A stretch of 64,000 bases of DNA from VAZQ01 sp963739385 (lineage in GTDB: Bacteria > Pseudomonadota > Alphaproteobacteria > Rhizobiales > Xanthobacteraceae), in contig CAVUAI010000047.1 in NCBI GenBank assembly GCA_963739385.1, positions 107,638 to 171,637 on the forward strand, read 5' to 3'. Positions 54,812 through 63,965 of the stretch are shown here, in pieces. A program made the position numbers and the translations under genes. The notes under the pieces are model-generated. The model saw only the letters and a program-made list of their open reading frames with translations. It did no database searches and was not told where the DNA came from. Every line of letters begins with the position of its first letter. Position 1 is the first letter of the stretch.

Positions 54812-56497
54812 ATGCGTCACCGTCTCGATATTGGGCTTCTCTCCGCGTTCCTGGTCGCATTCGCTCTGACAACTTCGGCCCTCGCACAGCCTGCCGATCT
54901 CGTGCTGCGCGGCGGCCAGGTCATCACGGTCGACAGGGACTGGCGCGTCGCGCAAGCCGTCGCCATCAGGGATGGGCGCTTTCTCGCGGTCGGCGACGAT
55001 GCCGCGATCGCCGGCCACATCGGGCCGAACACGCAGGTGATCGAGCTTGCGGGCAGGACGGTCGTGCCCGGCCTGATCGATTCCCACCTGCATCAGCTCT
55101 TCGCGGGGCTGAACGGCCCGGCGGTGCAGCTTCTCGGCTCGCGCACCGTCGCCGACGTGCAGAAGGCCATTGCCGAACGCGTCGCGCGCACCGAGCCGGG
55201 CAAGTGGGTGATGGCCTCCTCCGGCTGGCACGAGAGCATCCTGGAAGAGGGGCGGATGCCGACCCGCCACGAGCTCGATCGGGTCTCGCCCGACAACCCG
55301 GTGTTCATCCCGCGCGGCGGCCACGTCATTACGGTGAACTCGAAGGCGCTGGAGCTTGCCGGCATCACCAAGGACACGCCGAATCCGGACGGCGGGGTCA
55401 TCGTGCGCGATGCCAACGGCGAGGCGACCGGCGTGCTGCTCGAGACCGCCGCCTATCTGGTGCGCAAGATTCTCCCGCCGCCGCCTTCCAACATGGCGGA
55501 GCTCCTCAAGATTGCGATGCGCGATCTCAATTCCTACGGCATCGTCGGCGTCATCGAGCCGGGCATCGACGAGCGGCAGATGGCGCTCTACCGCGCGGTG
55601 CACGACGCGGGCGAGATGACGGTGCGCACCGACGTGCTCTATCGCGCATTGCGCAAGGCCGACGTCGAGAAGGGAATCGCGGCGATCAAGGCGCAGAACA
55701 ACGACGACATGCTGCGCTTCGTCGGCATCAAGTTCCCGCTCGACGGCGGCGTCGAGGGCGGGCGCATGAGCTGGCCTTATCGCATCGTGCCGGGCGAGCA
55801 GACGGACGCGTCCTATCGCGGTGTCCTGCTGCTGCCGCCGGGCGGCGAGGACGAGTATGTCGCGGGCCTGAAGCTGATCGCCGAGGCGGGGTTGCAGGCG
55901 CAGACCCACGCGGTGGGCGATGAAACCATCGACGTGATCGTGCGCGCCTACGAACGCGTCAACAACGAGCGGCCGATCCGCGATCTGCGCTGGACCATCA
56001 TGCACCTGTTCCATCCTTCGGACGCGGCGCTCAGGAAGATGGCGGCGATCGGCATCATGGCGACCATGCAGGATCATCCCGTCCTGCTGGGCCACAACCA
56101 GCGCCGCTGGTGGGGCGACGAGCATGCGGCCTATGCGATCCCCATCCGCAAGACGATCGACGCCGGCGTGCTGGTCGGCGGCGGCACCGACGGACCGGTG
56201 GTGCCGGTCGATCCGTTCCTGTCGATGTGGTGGATGACGACGCGGCAGGTGCTCAAGGGCTACGCGCTCGGCACGGAGCACGCGATCACCGCGAAGGAGG
56301 CGCTGACGCTCTACACCATCAACAACGCGCGCATCATGGGCGTGGAGAAGGAGCGCGGCTCGGTCGAGCCGGGCAAGCTCGCGGACCTCGCGGTGCTGTC
56401 GCAGGACATTCTGTCGGTGCCCGCGGATGCGATCCGCGAGACCAAGGCGCTGATGACGGTGGTTGGCGGCAAGGTGGTTTATCGCAACGGGATTTGA
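54812..56497 (+). CDS. exported amidohydrolase (YtcJ-like)
   Basis: The product has 561 residues with a signal peptide (SAFLVAFALTTSALAQ). The amidohydrolase_3 pattern has ADLVLRGGQVITVDRDWRVA, the metal HxH in VVPGLIDSHLHQLF, the His in QAQTHAVGDETID, and GGGTDGPVVPVDP near the end, with the C-terminal strand GKLADLAVLSQD. YtcJ-like proteins hydrolyse amides or imides; this one should work in the periplasm. It probably belongs with the gene upstream, 165 bases away. Confidence 0.9.
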   Translation: MRHRLDIGLLSAFLVAFALTTSALAQPADLVLRGGQVITVDRDWRVAQAVAIRDGRFLAVGDDAAIAGHIGPNTQVIELAGRTVVPGLIDSHLHQLFAGLNGPAVQLLGSRTVADVQKAIAERVARTEPGKWVMASSGWHESILEEGRMPTRHELDRVSPDNPVFIPRGGHVITVNSKALELAGITKDTPNPDGGVIVRDANGEATGVLLETAAYLVRKILPPPPSNMAELLKIAMRDLNSYGIVGVIEPGIDERQMALYRAVHDAGEMTVRTDVLYRALRKADVEKGIAAIKAQNNDDMLRFVGIKFPLDGGVEGGRMSWPYRIVPGEQTDASYRGVLLLPPGGEDEYVAGLKLIAEAGLQAQTHAVGDETIDVIVRAYERVNNERPIRDLRWTIMHLFHPSDAALRKMAAIGIMATMQDHPVLLGHNQRRWWGDEHAAYAIPIRKTIDAGVLVGGGTDGPVVPVDPFLSMWWMTTRQVLKGYALGTEHAITAKEALTLYTINNARIMGVEKERGSVEPGKLADLAVLSQDILSVPADAIRETKALMTVVGGKVVYRNGI

Positions 56498-56544
56498 GGC
56501 GCGCACTGGTGCGGGCATCGGCGCGCATCATCGGAGCGGAATTC

Positions 56545-57852
56545 CTACTGCAGCAGGATCCGCATATTTTCAAAGTCGAAGGTCACGGCATAACGCTTGA
56601 AGAAATCGTGGCCGACCATGCCCGCGAGGTGGAAGCCAAACAGGTTCTCCCAGGGGAACGGCCCGTCGTATAGCCCCGGGACGTTCTCTTCCTGCACCGG
56701 CCCGAACGACAGGCGGTGCACGACGTAAGGCACGATCTTCAGCGTCCCGCCGCCGCCCGCACCTGCGTACGCTTTGTTTTCCTCAAGCCTGATCCCGGCC
56801 TCCCTGATCACCGACTCCGCCAGCTTGACTCCCGCGCCGGCGAGCCCGGTGTCGACGAAGAGCAGCGCAGGCGGCAGCGTCTCCACGCGTCCCCAGCCCA
56901 CCATGAAATGGTCGCTCGCGATCCAGAACGGAACCGCGACGCTATTGCCCGCGGCTGCCGCAAATTGCGCGAGGCTGGTCGCGTTCTTCCGGCGAAGTAC
57001 GAGCTCGCCGCGGGGATAATCGAGGGTCGCGAGGAAATGGTAGAAGAGCGTGGTCCCGATGATACCGTCGATACGCTTCGCGCCAAGGCCTTGCGAGAGC
57101 TGGCGCAGGGGCATCATCACCACGGGCAGATTCTTTACCGTCCAGTCGCCGAGCGTGAGGGATTCGATCCGCCCTTGCTGAACCTCGGCGTGCTGGCCGC
57201 CGGAAAAGGTCCCTTGCACCGCCCCGAATTGCGGGACGCCGAGCTCGCGGCCGAAGTCCGTGTCGAGCGTGACCTCCGAACCCCCGGTATCGATGAAGAA
57301 CGTGACCTCGTCGCCCCCGTTCACCCGCACGCTGACCAATGGCAGCGGATCCGTCCTAAGGAATTTCAGACGCGTAATTTGCCCATCGCCGTGCACCTCA
57401 TAGGGCGTCTGGCCCTTGAAGCTCTGCAGCTTCGCAACATTCAGTGTCGGATATTGCGAGGTGAGCAGTGGGTTGGTGCTCACCTCGACGCCGTTGAGCG
57501 AAGCCGCCGCCTGTTCGAAATTGTCGCGGCGATAGTACGCCTCGGCGAGCATGACCTTGGGGTCGGCGTCCTCGGGCCGCAGTTTGATGGCCGCTTTCAG
57601 CCAGTTCTCGGCATCGTCAAGCCGGTTGGAAAGCAGTGCGATCCGGCCCAGCTGGAGAATTGCCGAATAGTCGTCGGGGTGGTCGGCGGCGATTCGGGCG
57701 TATAGCTCGCCGGCTTGGGCAAACTCCCCGACCTTGAACAGCCGATCCGCGGAATCGATCGGCGATGGCTTCTGCTCCGCCGCCGCCTGTCCCGAGACAG
57801 CGCAAGGCGCGAGCATCATCAGGAGTGCGAGGCAAATCCGGGTTGATTTCAT
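56545..57852 (-). CDS. exported TPR protein with two retropepsin-like domains
   Basis: The product has 435 residues from ATG 57852. The signal peptide (ICLALLMMLAPCAVSGQAAA) is followed by about three TPR-like repeats (residues 35-125: ADRLFKVGEFAQAGELYARI; AILQLGRIALLSNRLDDAEN; MLAEAYYRRDNFEQAAASLN). Two aspartic-protease-like halves follow, with FFIDTGGSEVTLD and LLFVDTGLAGAGV, each with the DTG motif. This suggests a single-chain dimer of retropepsin-like (Asp_protease_2) domains, probably periplasmic. Activity is unproven. Confidence 0.85.
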   Translation of the reverse strand: MKSTRICLALLMMLAPCAVSGQAAAEQKPSPIDSADRLFKVGEFAQAGELYARIAADHPDDYSAILQLGRIALLSNRLDDAENWLKAAIKLRPEDADPKVMLAEAYYRRDNFEQAAASLNGVEVSTNPLLTSQYPTLNVAKLQSFKGQTPYEVHGDGQITRLKFLRTDPLPLVSVRVNGGDEVTFFIDTGGSEVTLDTDFGRELGVPQFGAVQGTFSGGQHAEVQQGRIESLTLGDWTVKNLPVVMMPLRQLSQGLGAKRIDGIIGTTLFYHFLATLDYPRGELVLRRKNATSLAQFAAAAGNSVAVPFWIASDHFMVGWGRVETLPPALLFVDTGLAGAGVKLAESVIREAGIRLEENKAYAGAGGGGTLKIVPYVVHRLSFGPVQEENVPGLYDGPFPWENLFGFHLAGMVGHDFFKRYAVTFDFENMRILLQ

Positions 57853-58168
57853 TGCTTCGAGCTCGGCGGCGAGGCGGGAGCGCAGCGTCGGTGCGACGAG
57901 CAAAGCGTATCAGCTCAGCAGACGCGCTGGAACGACCTCGCTGCTGACATGATGGAGGGGCGGGAGGTAGGAATGGCAGTGCGCCCGGACGCCGGCGTCA
58001 TCCCGTCGGAGGAGGTCATCTCCAGGCAGGCCGGTGGCGGGTTCATCCTCTCCGGGCGCGCCAGCGGCTGGCAGGGAGCTGTCGGTCTGACGCTATGTCG
58101 CGACTACGCGCCTCGAATTCCGAGGATATTGATGATAGCGTTTCCCAGCTCTCTCCCGCGGATGCCGA
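57853..58168. other. intergenic region between divergent genes
   Basis: The 316 bases separate the TPR/retropepsin-like gene and the cyclase. From ATG 58095 a frame reads MSRLRASNSEDIDDSVSQLS then PADAECLLARQQVFRRL, which looks like a natural N-terminus and lies about 15 bases after AGGGAG. It runs in a different frame from the cyclase start at 58169. See the finding on a possible frameshift. Confidence 0.4.
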
Positions 58169-60211
58169 ATGTCTTCTGGCACGACAGCAGGTCTTTCGGC
58201 GGCTGCCAGTGGCGGTACCGCCCTCGGAGCGGAGGTTGCCGAGCACGAGCGCCAATTCCGCGAGATGCTGGAATTCTGTCCGGCGGCCCTGTTGATCGTC
58301 GATGAGGACGGGCGCCTGCTATTCCACAACGCGCGGCTACGCGAGTTGCTGGGCTATCAGAAGGACGAGCTCGAGCTCATCGATACCCGCACGTTCTGGC
58401 ACGACATCGAGCAGCGCGCGCGTATCATTGAGGCGCTGCGAGAGAAGGGCGGCCAGCTCATCAACGAACGGGTGATCTGGCGGACCAAAAGCGGTCGGCC
58501 CCTCAATATGCTGCTGTCCTACGTGCAGGTCGCATATCGCGGCGGACACGTCGGATTTGCTGGCGGCAAGCGCGTGTTGTGGGTTTACGACATCACGGCG
58601 CTGACCCAGCACGAAGCACAGGTCATCGAGCAGGAGCGGCAGCTTCAGGAAATTCTGGACTATTGCCCGGCGGCGGTCAGCGTGGTCGACGAGGAAGGAC
58701 GCATCCTCTTCCACAACCGGCGTCTGCGGAACCTGTTGGGCTACGAACAGCATGAGCTGGAGCTGTTCGACACCAAGCGGTTCTGGCACGACCTTGATCA
58801 CCGGACGCGCATCATCGAATTGCTGCGCACGCGCGGGGGCCAATTGCTCAACGAGGAAGTGGTCTGGAAGACCAAGCGCGGCGAGCTGCTCGATCTGCTG
58901 ATCTCCTACGTGCAGGTGGCTTATGCCGGCGGCCATGTCGCGGTGGCCGGCGGCAAGCGGCTGTTCTGGCTCTACGACATCACGCCGCTGCGCCGGGCCG
59001 AGCAGGCGCGGCTGCGCAGCGAGCAGCGGCTCGCCGAGGCGATCGAGAGCATTTCCGAAGGCTTCGTCTGTTACGACGGGGAGGACCTGCTGGTCATCTG
59101 CAACTCGTGTTATCGAGACTTGCTGTACCCCGGCCTGGACATCGATCTCAGCGCCGGGACGACCTTCGAGAGCATCATCCGCCGGGCTGCCGAGTGCGGC
59201 TATGTCAAGGATGCGGAGGGCCGCGTTGAAGAATGGATTGCGGAACGTCTGCAGCAACATCGCAATCCGGGCGAGCCGCAGGTGCAGCGGCGCGGCAACG
59301 GCCGATGGGTGATGGTCAGCGAGCGCCGTACCGAGGATGGCGGCACCGTCGCGGTCTATTCGGACATCACCGAACTCAAGCAGCGCGAGCAGGATCTCAC
59401 CGAGAAGTCCGCGGCGCTGGCGGCCTTGTCCTCGAAACTCGCAAAATATCTGGCTCCGCAGGTCTACGACTCAATCTTCACCGGCCAACAGGATGTCAAG
59501 ATCGTCAGCAAGCGCAAGAAGCTCACCGTCTGCTTCTCCGACCTCGTCGGCTTCACCGAGATCACCGACAAGATGGAATCGGAAGACCTTACTCAGCTCC
59601 TCAATCACTACCTCACCGAGATGTCGAAGATCGCGCTGCAATACGGTGCAACCATCGACAAATACGTCGGCGACGCCATTGTCATGTTCTTTGGCGATCC
59701 CACCACGCTGGGCGTGAAGGAGGATGCGTTGGCCTGCGTCCAGATGGCCATTGCCATGCAACGGCGCGTGGGCGAACTGGCTGAAGAATGGCGCAATAGC
59801 GGCATCGAAACGCCGTTGCGCTGCCGGGTCGGCATCCACACCGGCTACTGCACGGTCGGCAACTTCGGCAGCGAGGATCGCATGGACTACACCATGGTCG
59901 GCGGCACCGTGAACCTTGCATCGCGGCTGGAACACGAAGCTCCGCCCGGCGGCGTGCTGATCTCGTTCGAGACCTACGCGCACGTCAAGGACGCGGTGCG
60001 TTGCGAGGCGCGCGGCCACGTGCAGGTCAAAGGCATCGCGCAGCCTGTCGCGACGTATGCCGTGATCGGGCTCATGCAGGGAGCAGAACAGGCCCGCACG
60101 GCGCATCTGCGGTTGGAACTCGACCCCGACCACATGTCCGACGACGAGCGCAAGGTGGCGGCGGATGCGTTGCGCCGCGCGCTCGGATTGCTCGAAAAAG
60201 GCGGCTCGTGA
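58169..60211 (+). CDS. soluble PAS-PAS-PAS class III nucleotide cyclase
   Basis: The product has 680 residues from ATG 58169. Two near-identical PAS units stand in tandem (residues about 25-150 and 152-277), each with FHN.RLR.LLGY, then FWHD, SYVQVAY.GGHV and DIT. A third, shorter PAS (EGFVCYDGEDLLVICNSCYR) follows, then a short helical linker and the catalytic domain: LTVCFSDLVGFTEITDKMES (metal Asp), IDKYVGDAIVMFFGDP (metal Asp) and GYCTVGNFGSEDRMDYTMVG. It makes cAMP or cGMP. No membrane segment is seen. Confidence 0.92.
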   Translation: MSSGTTAGLSAAASGGTALGAEVAEHERQFREMLEFCPAALLIVDEDGRLLFHNARLRELLGYQKDELELIDTRTFWHDIEQRARIIEALREKGGQLINERVIWRTKSGRPLNMLLSYVQVAYRGGHVGFAGGKRVLWVYDITALTQHEAQVIEQERQLQEILDYCPAAVSVVDEEGRILFHNRRLRNLLGYEQHELELFDTKRFWHDLDHRTRIIELLRTRGGQLLNEEVVWKTKRGELLDLLISYVQVAYAGGHVAVAGGKRLFWLYDITPLRRAEQARLRSEQRLAEAIESISEGFVCYDGEDLLVICNSCYRDLLYPGLDIDLSAGTTFESIIRRAAECGYVKDAEGRVEEWIAERLQQHRNPGEPQVQRRGNGRWVMVSERRTEDGGTVAVYSDITELKQREQDLTEKSAALAALSSKLAKYLAPQVYDSIFTGQQDVKIVSKRKKLTVCFSDLVGFTEITDKMESEDLTQLLNHYLTEMSKIALQYGATIDKYVGDAIVMFFGDPTTLGVKEDALACVQMAIAMQRRVGELAEEWRNSGIETPLRCRVGIHTGYCTVGNFGSEDRMDYTMVGGTVNLASRLEHEAPPGGVLISFETYAHVKDAVRCEARGHVQVKGIAQPVATYAVIGLMQGAEQARTAHLRLELDPDHMSDDERKVAADALRRALGLLEKGGS

Positions 60212-60385
60212 TTAAGCGGCCGTCGCGTCGGCTATTGGCACTTAACGACGTTTCACCTTGAAGAAATTCGGCAGCGATCGGAGGTAACGAGAGGTGCGGG
60301 CAGGGGCCGGCCGGGCGCGTTTCGATCCGACGCGATTGACCAACCCGGACCGGCTTGTTGCGAGCACTTCGCTACTGCGTGTCAC

Positions 60386-61531
60386 TCATCTGAACCGCAG
60401 ATTGTCGCGCGAGAGCTGGCTGAACTTGGTGCACCCCATCAGCTTCATGTCGCGTATTATTTCAGTTTGCATCAGGCCGAGCGCTCGTTCGACGCCAGCT
60501 TGGCCGGCCGCAGCCAACGGATAGAGATAGTAGCGGCCGACGCCGACCGCCTTGGCACCGACCGAGAGGGCCTTCAGGACATGGGTCCCCCGCTGCACCC
60601 CGCCATCCATGAGCACGTCGATCCGGTCACCCACGGCGTCGACGATTTCGGCCAGTTGGTCGAATGACGCCCGTGAGCCGTCCAGCTGCCGGCCGCCATG
60701 GTTGGAGACGACGATACCAGTACAGCCGATCTCGACAGCGCGCTTGGCATCGGCAGGGGACATGATGCCTTTGAGGCAGAATTGGCCGTTCCATTGCCGC
60801 ACCATCTCGGCCACATCATCCCAGTTCATGGATGGGTCAAGCATCTCCGTGAAATAACGGCCGATCGAGAGCGCGCCACCACTCATGTCGACGTGCTCGT
60901 CGAGTTGGGGCAGCCTGAACCGCTCGTGAGTGGCGTAGTTGATCCCCCACCTGGGCTTTATCGCGAATTGCAGCATACCGGCGGGCGTCATCCTGAGCGG
61001 TATCGAAAAGCCGGTGCGCAGATCGCGTTCGCGGTTGCCGCCTGTGATGCTGTCCACGGTCAGCATCATGATTTCGACACGTGCGTCCTTGGCCCGCTGC
61101 AGCATGGCCCGATTGAGACCGCGATCCTTGTGAAAATAAAACTGATAGACCTGCGGTGTATCGTGCGCCTTGCGCAACTCTTCAAGGCTCACCGTGCCAA
61201 GCGAGGACACGCCGAACATCGTGCCGTATTTCGCAGCGGCAGCTGCGACGGCACGTTCACCCTGATGGTGGAAAAGACGCTGCAAGGCGGTGGGAGAGCA
61301 ATAGACCGGCAGCGCGAGCTTCTGGCCCATGACCGTGACGGAGAGATCGACGTTCTCTACACCGCGCAGGACGTGGGGCACGAGGTCACAGCTCTCGAAG
61401 GCTTTCGTGTTACGCCGGTGGGTCGCTTCGTCCTCGGCGGCGCCGTCGATGTAATCGAATATCGGGCCGGGCAGCCGCCGCTTGGCCAGACGTCGGAAAT
61501 CATGAAAGTTGTTACAGTTGCGCAGATGCAT
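60386..61531 (-). CDS. lldD: FMN-dependent alpha-hydroxy-acid dehydrogenase (LldD-like)
   Basis: The product has 381 residues from ATG 61531 (MHLRNCNNFHDFRRLAKRRL); ATG 61573 would add 14 residues. The FMN barrel shows LPGPIFDYIDGAAEDE, LPVYCSPTALQRLFHHQGE, LTVDSITGGNRERDLRTGF and the active-site SNHGGRQLDGS (catalytic His). It oxidises L-lactate or another 2-hydroxy acid, passing electrons to quinone, or to oxygen in oxidases. The substrate is not settled by sequence. Confidence 0.88.
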   Translation of the reverse strand: MHLRNCNNFHDFRRLAKRRLPGPIFDYIDGAAEDEATHRRNTKAFESCDLVPHVLRGVENVDLSVTVMGQKLALPVYCSPTALQRLFHHQGERAVAAAAAKYGTMFGVSSLGTVSLEELRKAHDTPQVYQFYFHKDRGLNRAMLQRAKDARVEIMMLTVDSITGGNRERDLRTGFSIPLRMTPAGMLQFAIKPRWGINYATHERFRLPQLDEHVDMSGGALSIGRYFTEMLDPSMNWDDVAEMVRQWNGQFCLKGIMSPADAKRAVEIGCTGIVVSNHGGRQLDGSRASFDQLAEIVDAVGDRIDVLMDGGVQRGTHVLKALSVGAKAVGVGRYYLYPLAAAGQAGVERALGLMQTEIIRDMKLMGCTKFSQLSRDNLRFR

Positions 61532-61625
61532 GCGTGCTCGGACCCCAGGCAGGCGGTTCCCGGCGAGCGCCATCGGCGATCGCGCAGCAGCCGGGTCGGA
61601 CCTGTCGTATTATGGCAACCTGAGA

Positions 61626-61668
61626 CGGATGAGCGGGTCAAGCCCGCGCACGAAGATTCGCGCGGGTC
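61626..61668. repeat. short palindromic repeat (GGGTCAAGCCC type)
   Basis: GAGCGGGTCAAGCCCGC at about 61630-61646 is followed by GCGCGGGTCATTT. The GGGTCAAGCCC core is that of the larger repeat at 3614-3694. It sits between the starts of the FMN dehydrogenase gene and the M15-like gene end. Confidence 0.5.
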
Positions 61669-61706
61669 ATTTCAACGTTGTACGCTTGTCCGGCTCTTCA
61701 GGCTGC

Positions 61707-62975
61707 TCACCTTGGATGCTTATGTTGTGCCTGCTTGGCGCGCATCGATGCGCCGGGATCGTTGCGGGCGCCGCTTGAGGTTTCCTTGTTTCCGGTTTCC
61801 CCGCTTGCGCCTTCTTTGCTTGCAATCAATGCCTTTCGCACGGCCGCCAGGCCACGCTTGGCGGCATATTCCTTGCCATCGATCGGCGCGACATGCGGGG
61901 GGTCCCGGTCGAGATACGGGCGCCCGACCCCAAGCTCCTTCTCGTGCGCATCGATCCACTTCCACAGCTCTTCGCTCGAGGCGAATCGCTGCATGCGGGT
62001 TTCGCCCCTGACGCTCACGAGATCGACGGCAAGCCCGTGGCCGTAGCCGCCGCGGCGGCTGCCGCCATGGAATGAGCTGTCGCTCGCTGCCTTGTTGCCG
62101 GCTGCGATCGCTTGCCGGTAATCGTCGCGGAATGCGCTGGTGATGCCCGGCATGAGCCCGGCGTCGTCGATCGCGCGAAGCGCCCGGAACAGCTTCAGCT
62201 TGAAGCCGCGATCCATGCCCCCGATCACATAATCCTTGACCGACATGCCGGCTCTTTGTGCGGCGATCGGATCCTTCCACGTGAAGTCGCCGACGACGTA
62301 TTTCGTGACGGTTTTCGTCACCGTGCGCGTCTTGCCCTTGGTCTTGACCGTCGTCTTGATTCGCTCCGTCACCTTGTTCGTATCGACTTTGGGCGTCCGT
62401 TCGTACAGCGACCAGAGGTATTCGTCGATGCAGGTTTCGATCACCAGGCATTCGTCGAGAATTTCAATCGGACGCGCCGCCGGCGGCTGCGGGTACTCCT
62501 TCGCCGGATCGGACGTGAACAGCGACGCGAGCCGCACGGGCGGCGGCGTCGGACCAGAGTCGGGCGAAGGAGCCTCGACGGCGGTCGCCTCGGCGGCGGA
62601 AACGTCCGCGGGGACGAAGCCTTCTTCGTGCGGAGCTGGATCGACCGTCGTCGCAGCGGCGACAGGCACGGCGGCGTGCGCGACGGCCCGCTCGGGCAGC
62701 TTGATATGGGAGGAGGCCACAGCGGCCACGGAGGCCATTGCGGATGCCAGCCGCGCGCCGACGCGCTCGGCGTCAGCGCTCGAAACCGTTGCGGCGCGTG
62801 CCGCCTCGCGGTTCCAGACCGGCGTTGCGGTACTCTCGATGCCGGACCACTCGAAGCCGCCGAGCCTGGCACCGTACCAACCGGCGAAGGTGACCGTTCC
62901 ACACAACAGCACCAGCGCAATCCGCCGCGGTCTCTCCACTGCTCGCCCCCCCGTTCCGCTCCATCCCCAAGGCAT
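61707..62975 (-). CDS. M15-like peptidoglycan peptidase with membrane anchor
   Basis: The product has 422 residues from ATG 62975; GTG 62939 has a G-rich run in a better Shine-Dalgarno position. A single N-terminal hydrophobic segment (RIALVLLCGTVTFAGWYG) is followed by an Ala/Pro-rich linker and a basic patch (KTTVKTKGKTRTVTKTVTKY). The C-terminal peptidase region has SSFHGGSRRGGYGHGLAVD and DPPHVAP, fitting the His-x-x-x-Asp and His zinc ligands of VanY-type carboxypeptidases, with an insert before HGLAVD. Probably periplasmic and acting on cell wall. Confidence 0.8.
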   Translation of the reverse strand: MPWGWSGTGGRAVERPRRIALVLLCGTVTFAGWYGARLGGFEWSGIESTATPVWNREAARAATVSSADAERVGARLASAMASVAAVASSHIKLPERAVAHAAVPVAAATTVDPAPHEEGFVPADVSAAEATAVEAPSPDSGPTPPPVRLASLFTSDPAKEYPQPPAARPIEILDECLVIETCIDEYLWSLYERTPKVDTNKVTERIKTTVKTKGKTRTVTKTVTKYVVGDFTWKDPIAAQRAGMSVKDYVIGGMDRGFKLKLFRALRAIDDAGLMPGITSAFRDDYRQAIAAGNKAASDSSFHGGSRRGGYGHGLAVDLVSVRGETRMQRFASSEELWKWIDAHEKELGVGRPYLDRDPPHVAPIDGKEYAAKRGLAAVRKALIASKEGASGETGNKETSSGARNDPGASMRAKQAQHKHPR

Positions 62976-63524
62976 GCGGCACAGCCAACTCGTGACATTG
63001 TCGGCTCACCATCGCCTCGTGCAAGACAAGAAAGCTGCGGGGTGATCGTTTTTCCGGCACGTGTTGTCCAAATGCAACGCGGGCCTCGACGGCGAAAACC
63101 ATGCCAAACGATGCAAAGCTTGAAGCGATCATTGCCGGGATGGAGCGGCTGGCGGCGTAAGGATTGATTGCCGTCACACTTGCTCCTCCACCTGGCACGT
63201 CGTCATGGTCGAGCTCGGCCCAGCCCTCCCGCTGAGGGTGGCACCGTCTTCCCTAGGCGGGAGCGCAGTGGCGAGCGGACAGATCGGCCCGTTTCGTGAC
63301 CAGGGAACTTCGATATCGGCCTCGTGGGATTTCTGCTTGTGGCACGAGTCCGAAGCCCCGGCACTGTTTGCTCGTTGGCTATCGGAGCGCCGCCGGACAA
63401 CATTTGCTCGCAGCGTGCTTTTCTCAGTTTGACCCAACTCGGACATTAGCCGCGCTCGCCCGCGCGGGTTGTACGTTGTAAAAATCGTTTCCGGACTGAT
63501 CCTCACGAACTGGGTATCCCGCGC
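62976..63524. other. 549-base region without a convincing gene
   Basis: Open frames on both strands lack ribosome sites. The minus-strand frame starting MSELGQTEKSTL corresponds to a dispersed intergenic sequence type (ATGTCCGAGTTGGGTCAAAC read from 63446 down), a frequent source of spurious short proteins in these genomes. No RNA gene or strong dyad was seen. The NUDIX promoter should be at its right end. Confidence 0.4.
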
Positions 63525-63965
63525 ATGGCTGTCTGGCGCCCACCCTCCGTCGTTCGGCCAATTGCCGTCGGCGTCATTCGCCGACACGAAGAATTGCTTC
63601 TGATGGCCGTGCGCAATGACAACGGTGCGATCAAGGGCTGGCGGCCACTCGGTGGCTCCATCGAATTCGGTGAACGCGCCGTCGACGCGCTTAGACGTGA
63701 ATTCACTGAGGAGGTTGGCCTAGCCATCGCCGAGCCAACATTACTGACAGTCTTGGAAAATCTCTATTCGCATCACGGTGCGATTGGGCATGAAATCGTT
63801 TTCGTATTCGAAGCGAGATTGGCCGACGATGCCCACTACAGCCGTGCGGCCTTTTCGTTCGACGATGGCGGCGTTCGCAACGAGGTGCGGTGGGTTGCGC
63901 TCGCGCATTTCCTACGTGGCGAGGCTGAGTTATTTCCCGCTGGGCTCCTGGAGCGTTTAGCTTGA
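63525..63965 (+). CDS. NUDIX hydrolase
   Basis: The product has 146 residues. The Nudix box is GGSIEFGERAVDALRREFTEEVGL, read as GX5EX7REFTEEVG with the metal-binding REx2EE residues in place. It opens with a short strand region RPIAVGVIRRHEELLLMAVR. It hydrolyses a nucleoside-diphosphate-linked substrate; which one cannot be told. It ends 35 bases before the window edge. Confidence 0.9.
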   Translation: MAVWRPPSVVRPIAVGVIRRHEELLLMAVRNDNGAIKGWRPLGGSIEFGERAVDALRREFTEEVGLAIAEPTLLTVLENLYSHHGAIGHEIVFVFEARLADDAHYSRAAFSFDDGGVRNEVRWVALAHFLRGEAELFPAGLLERLA

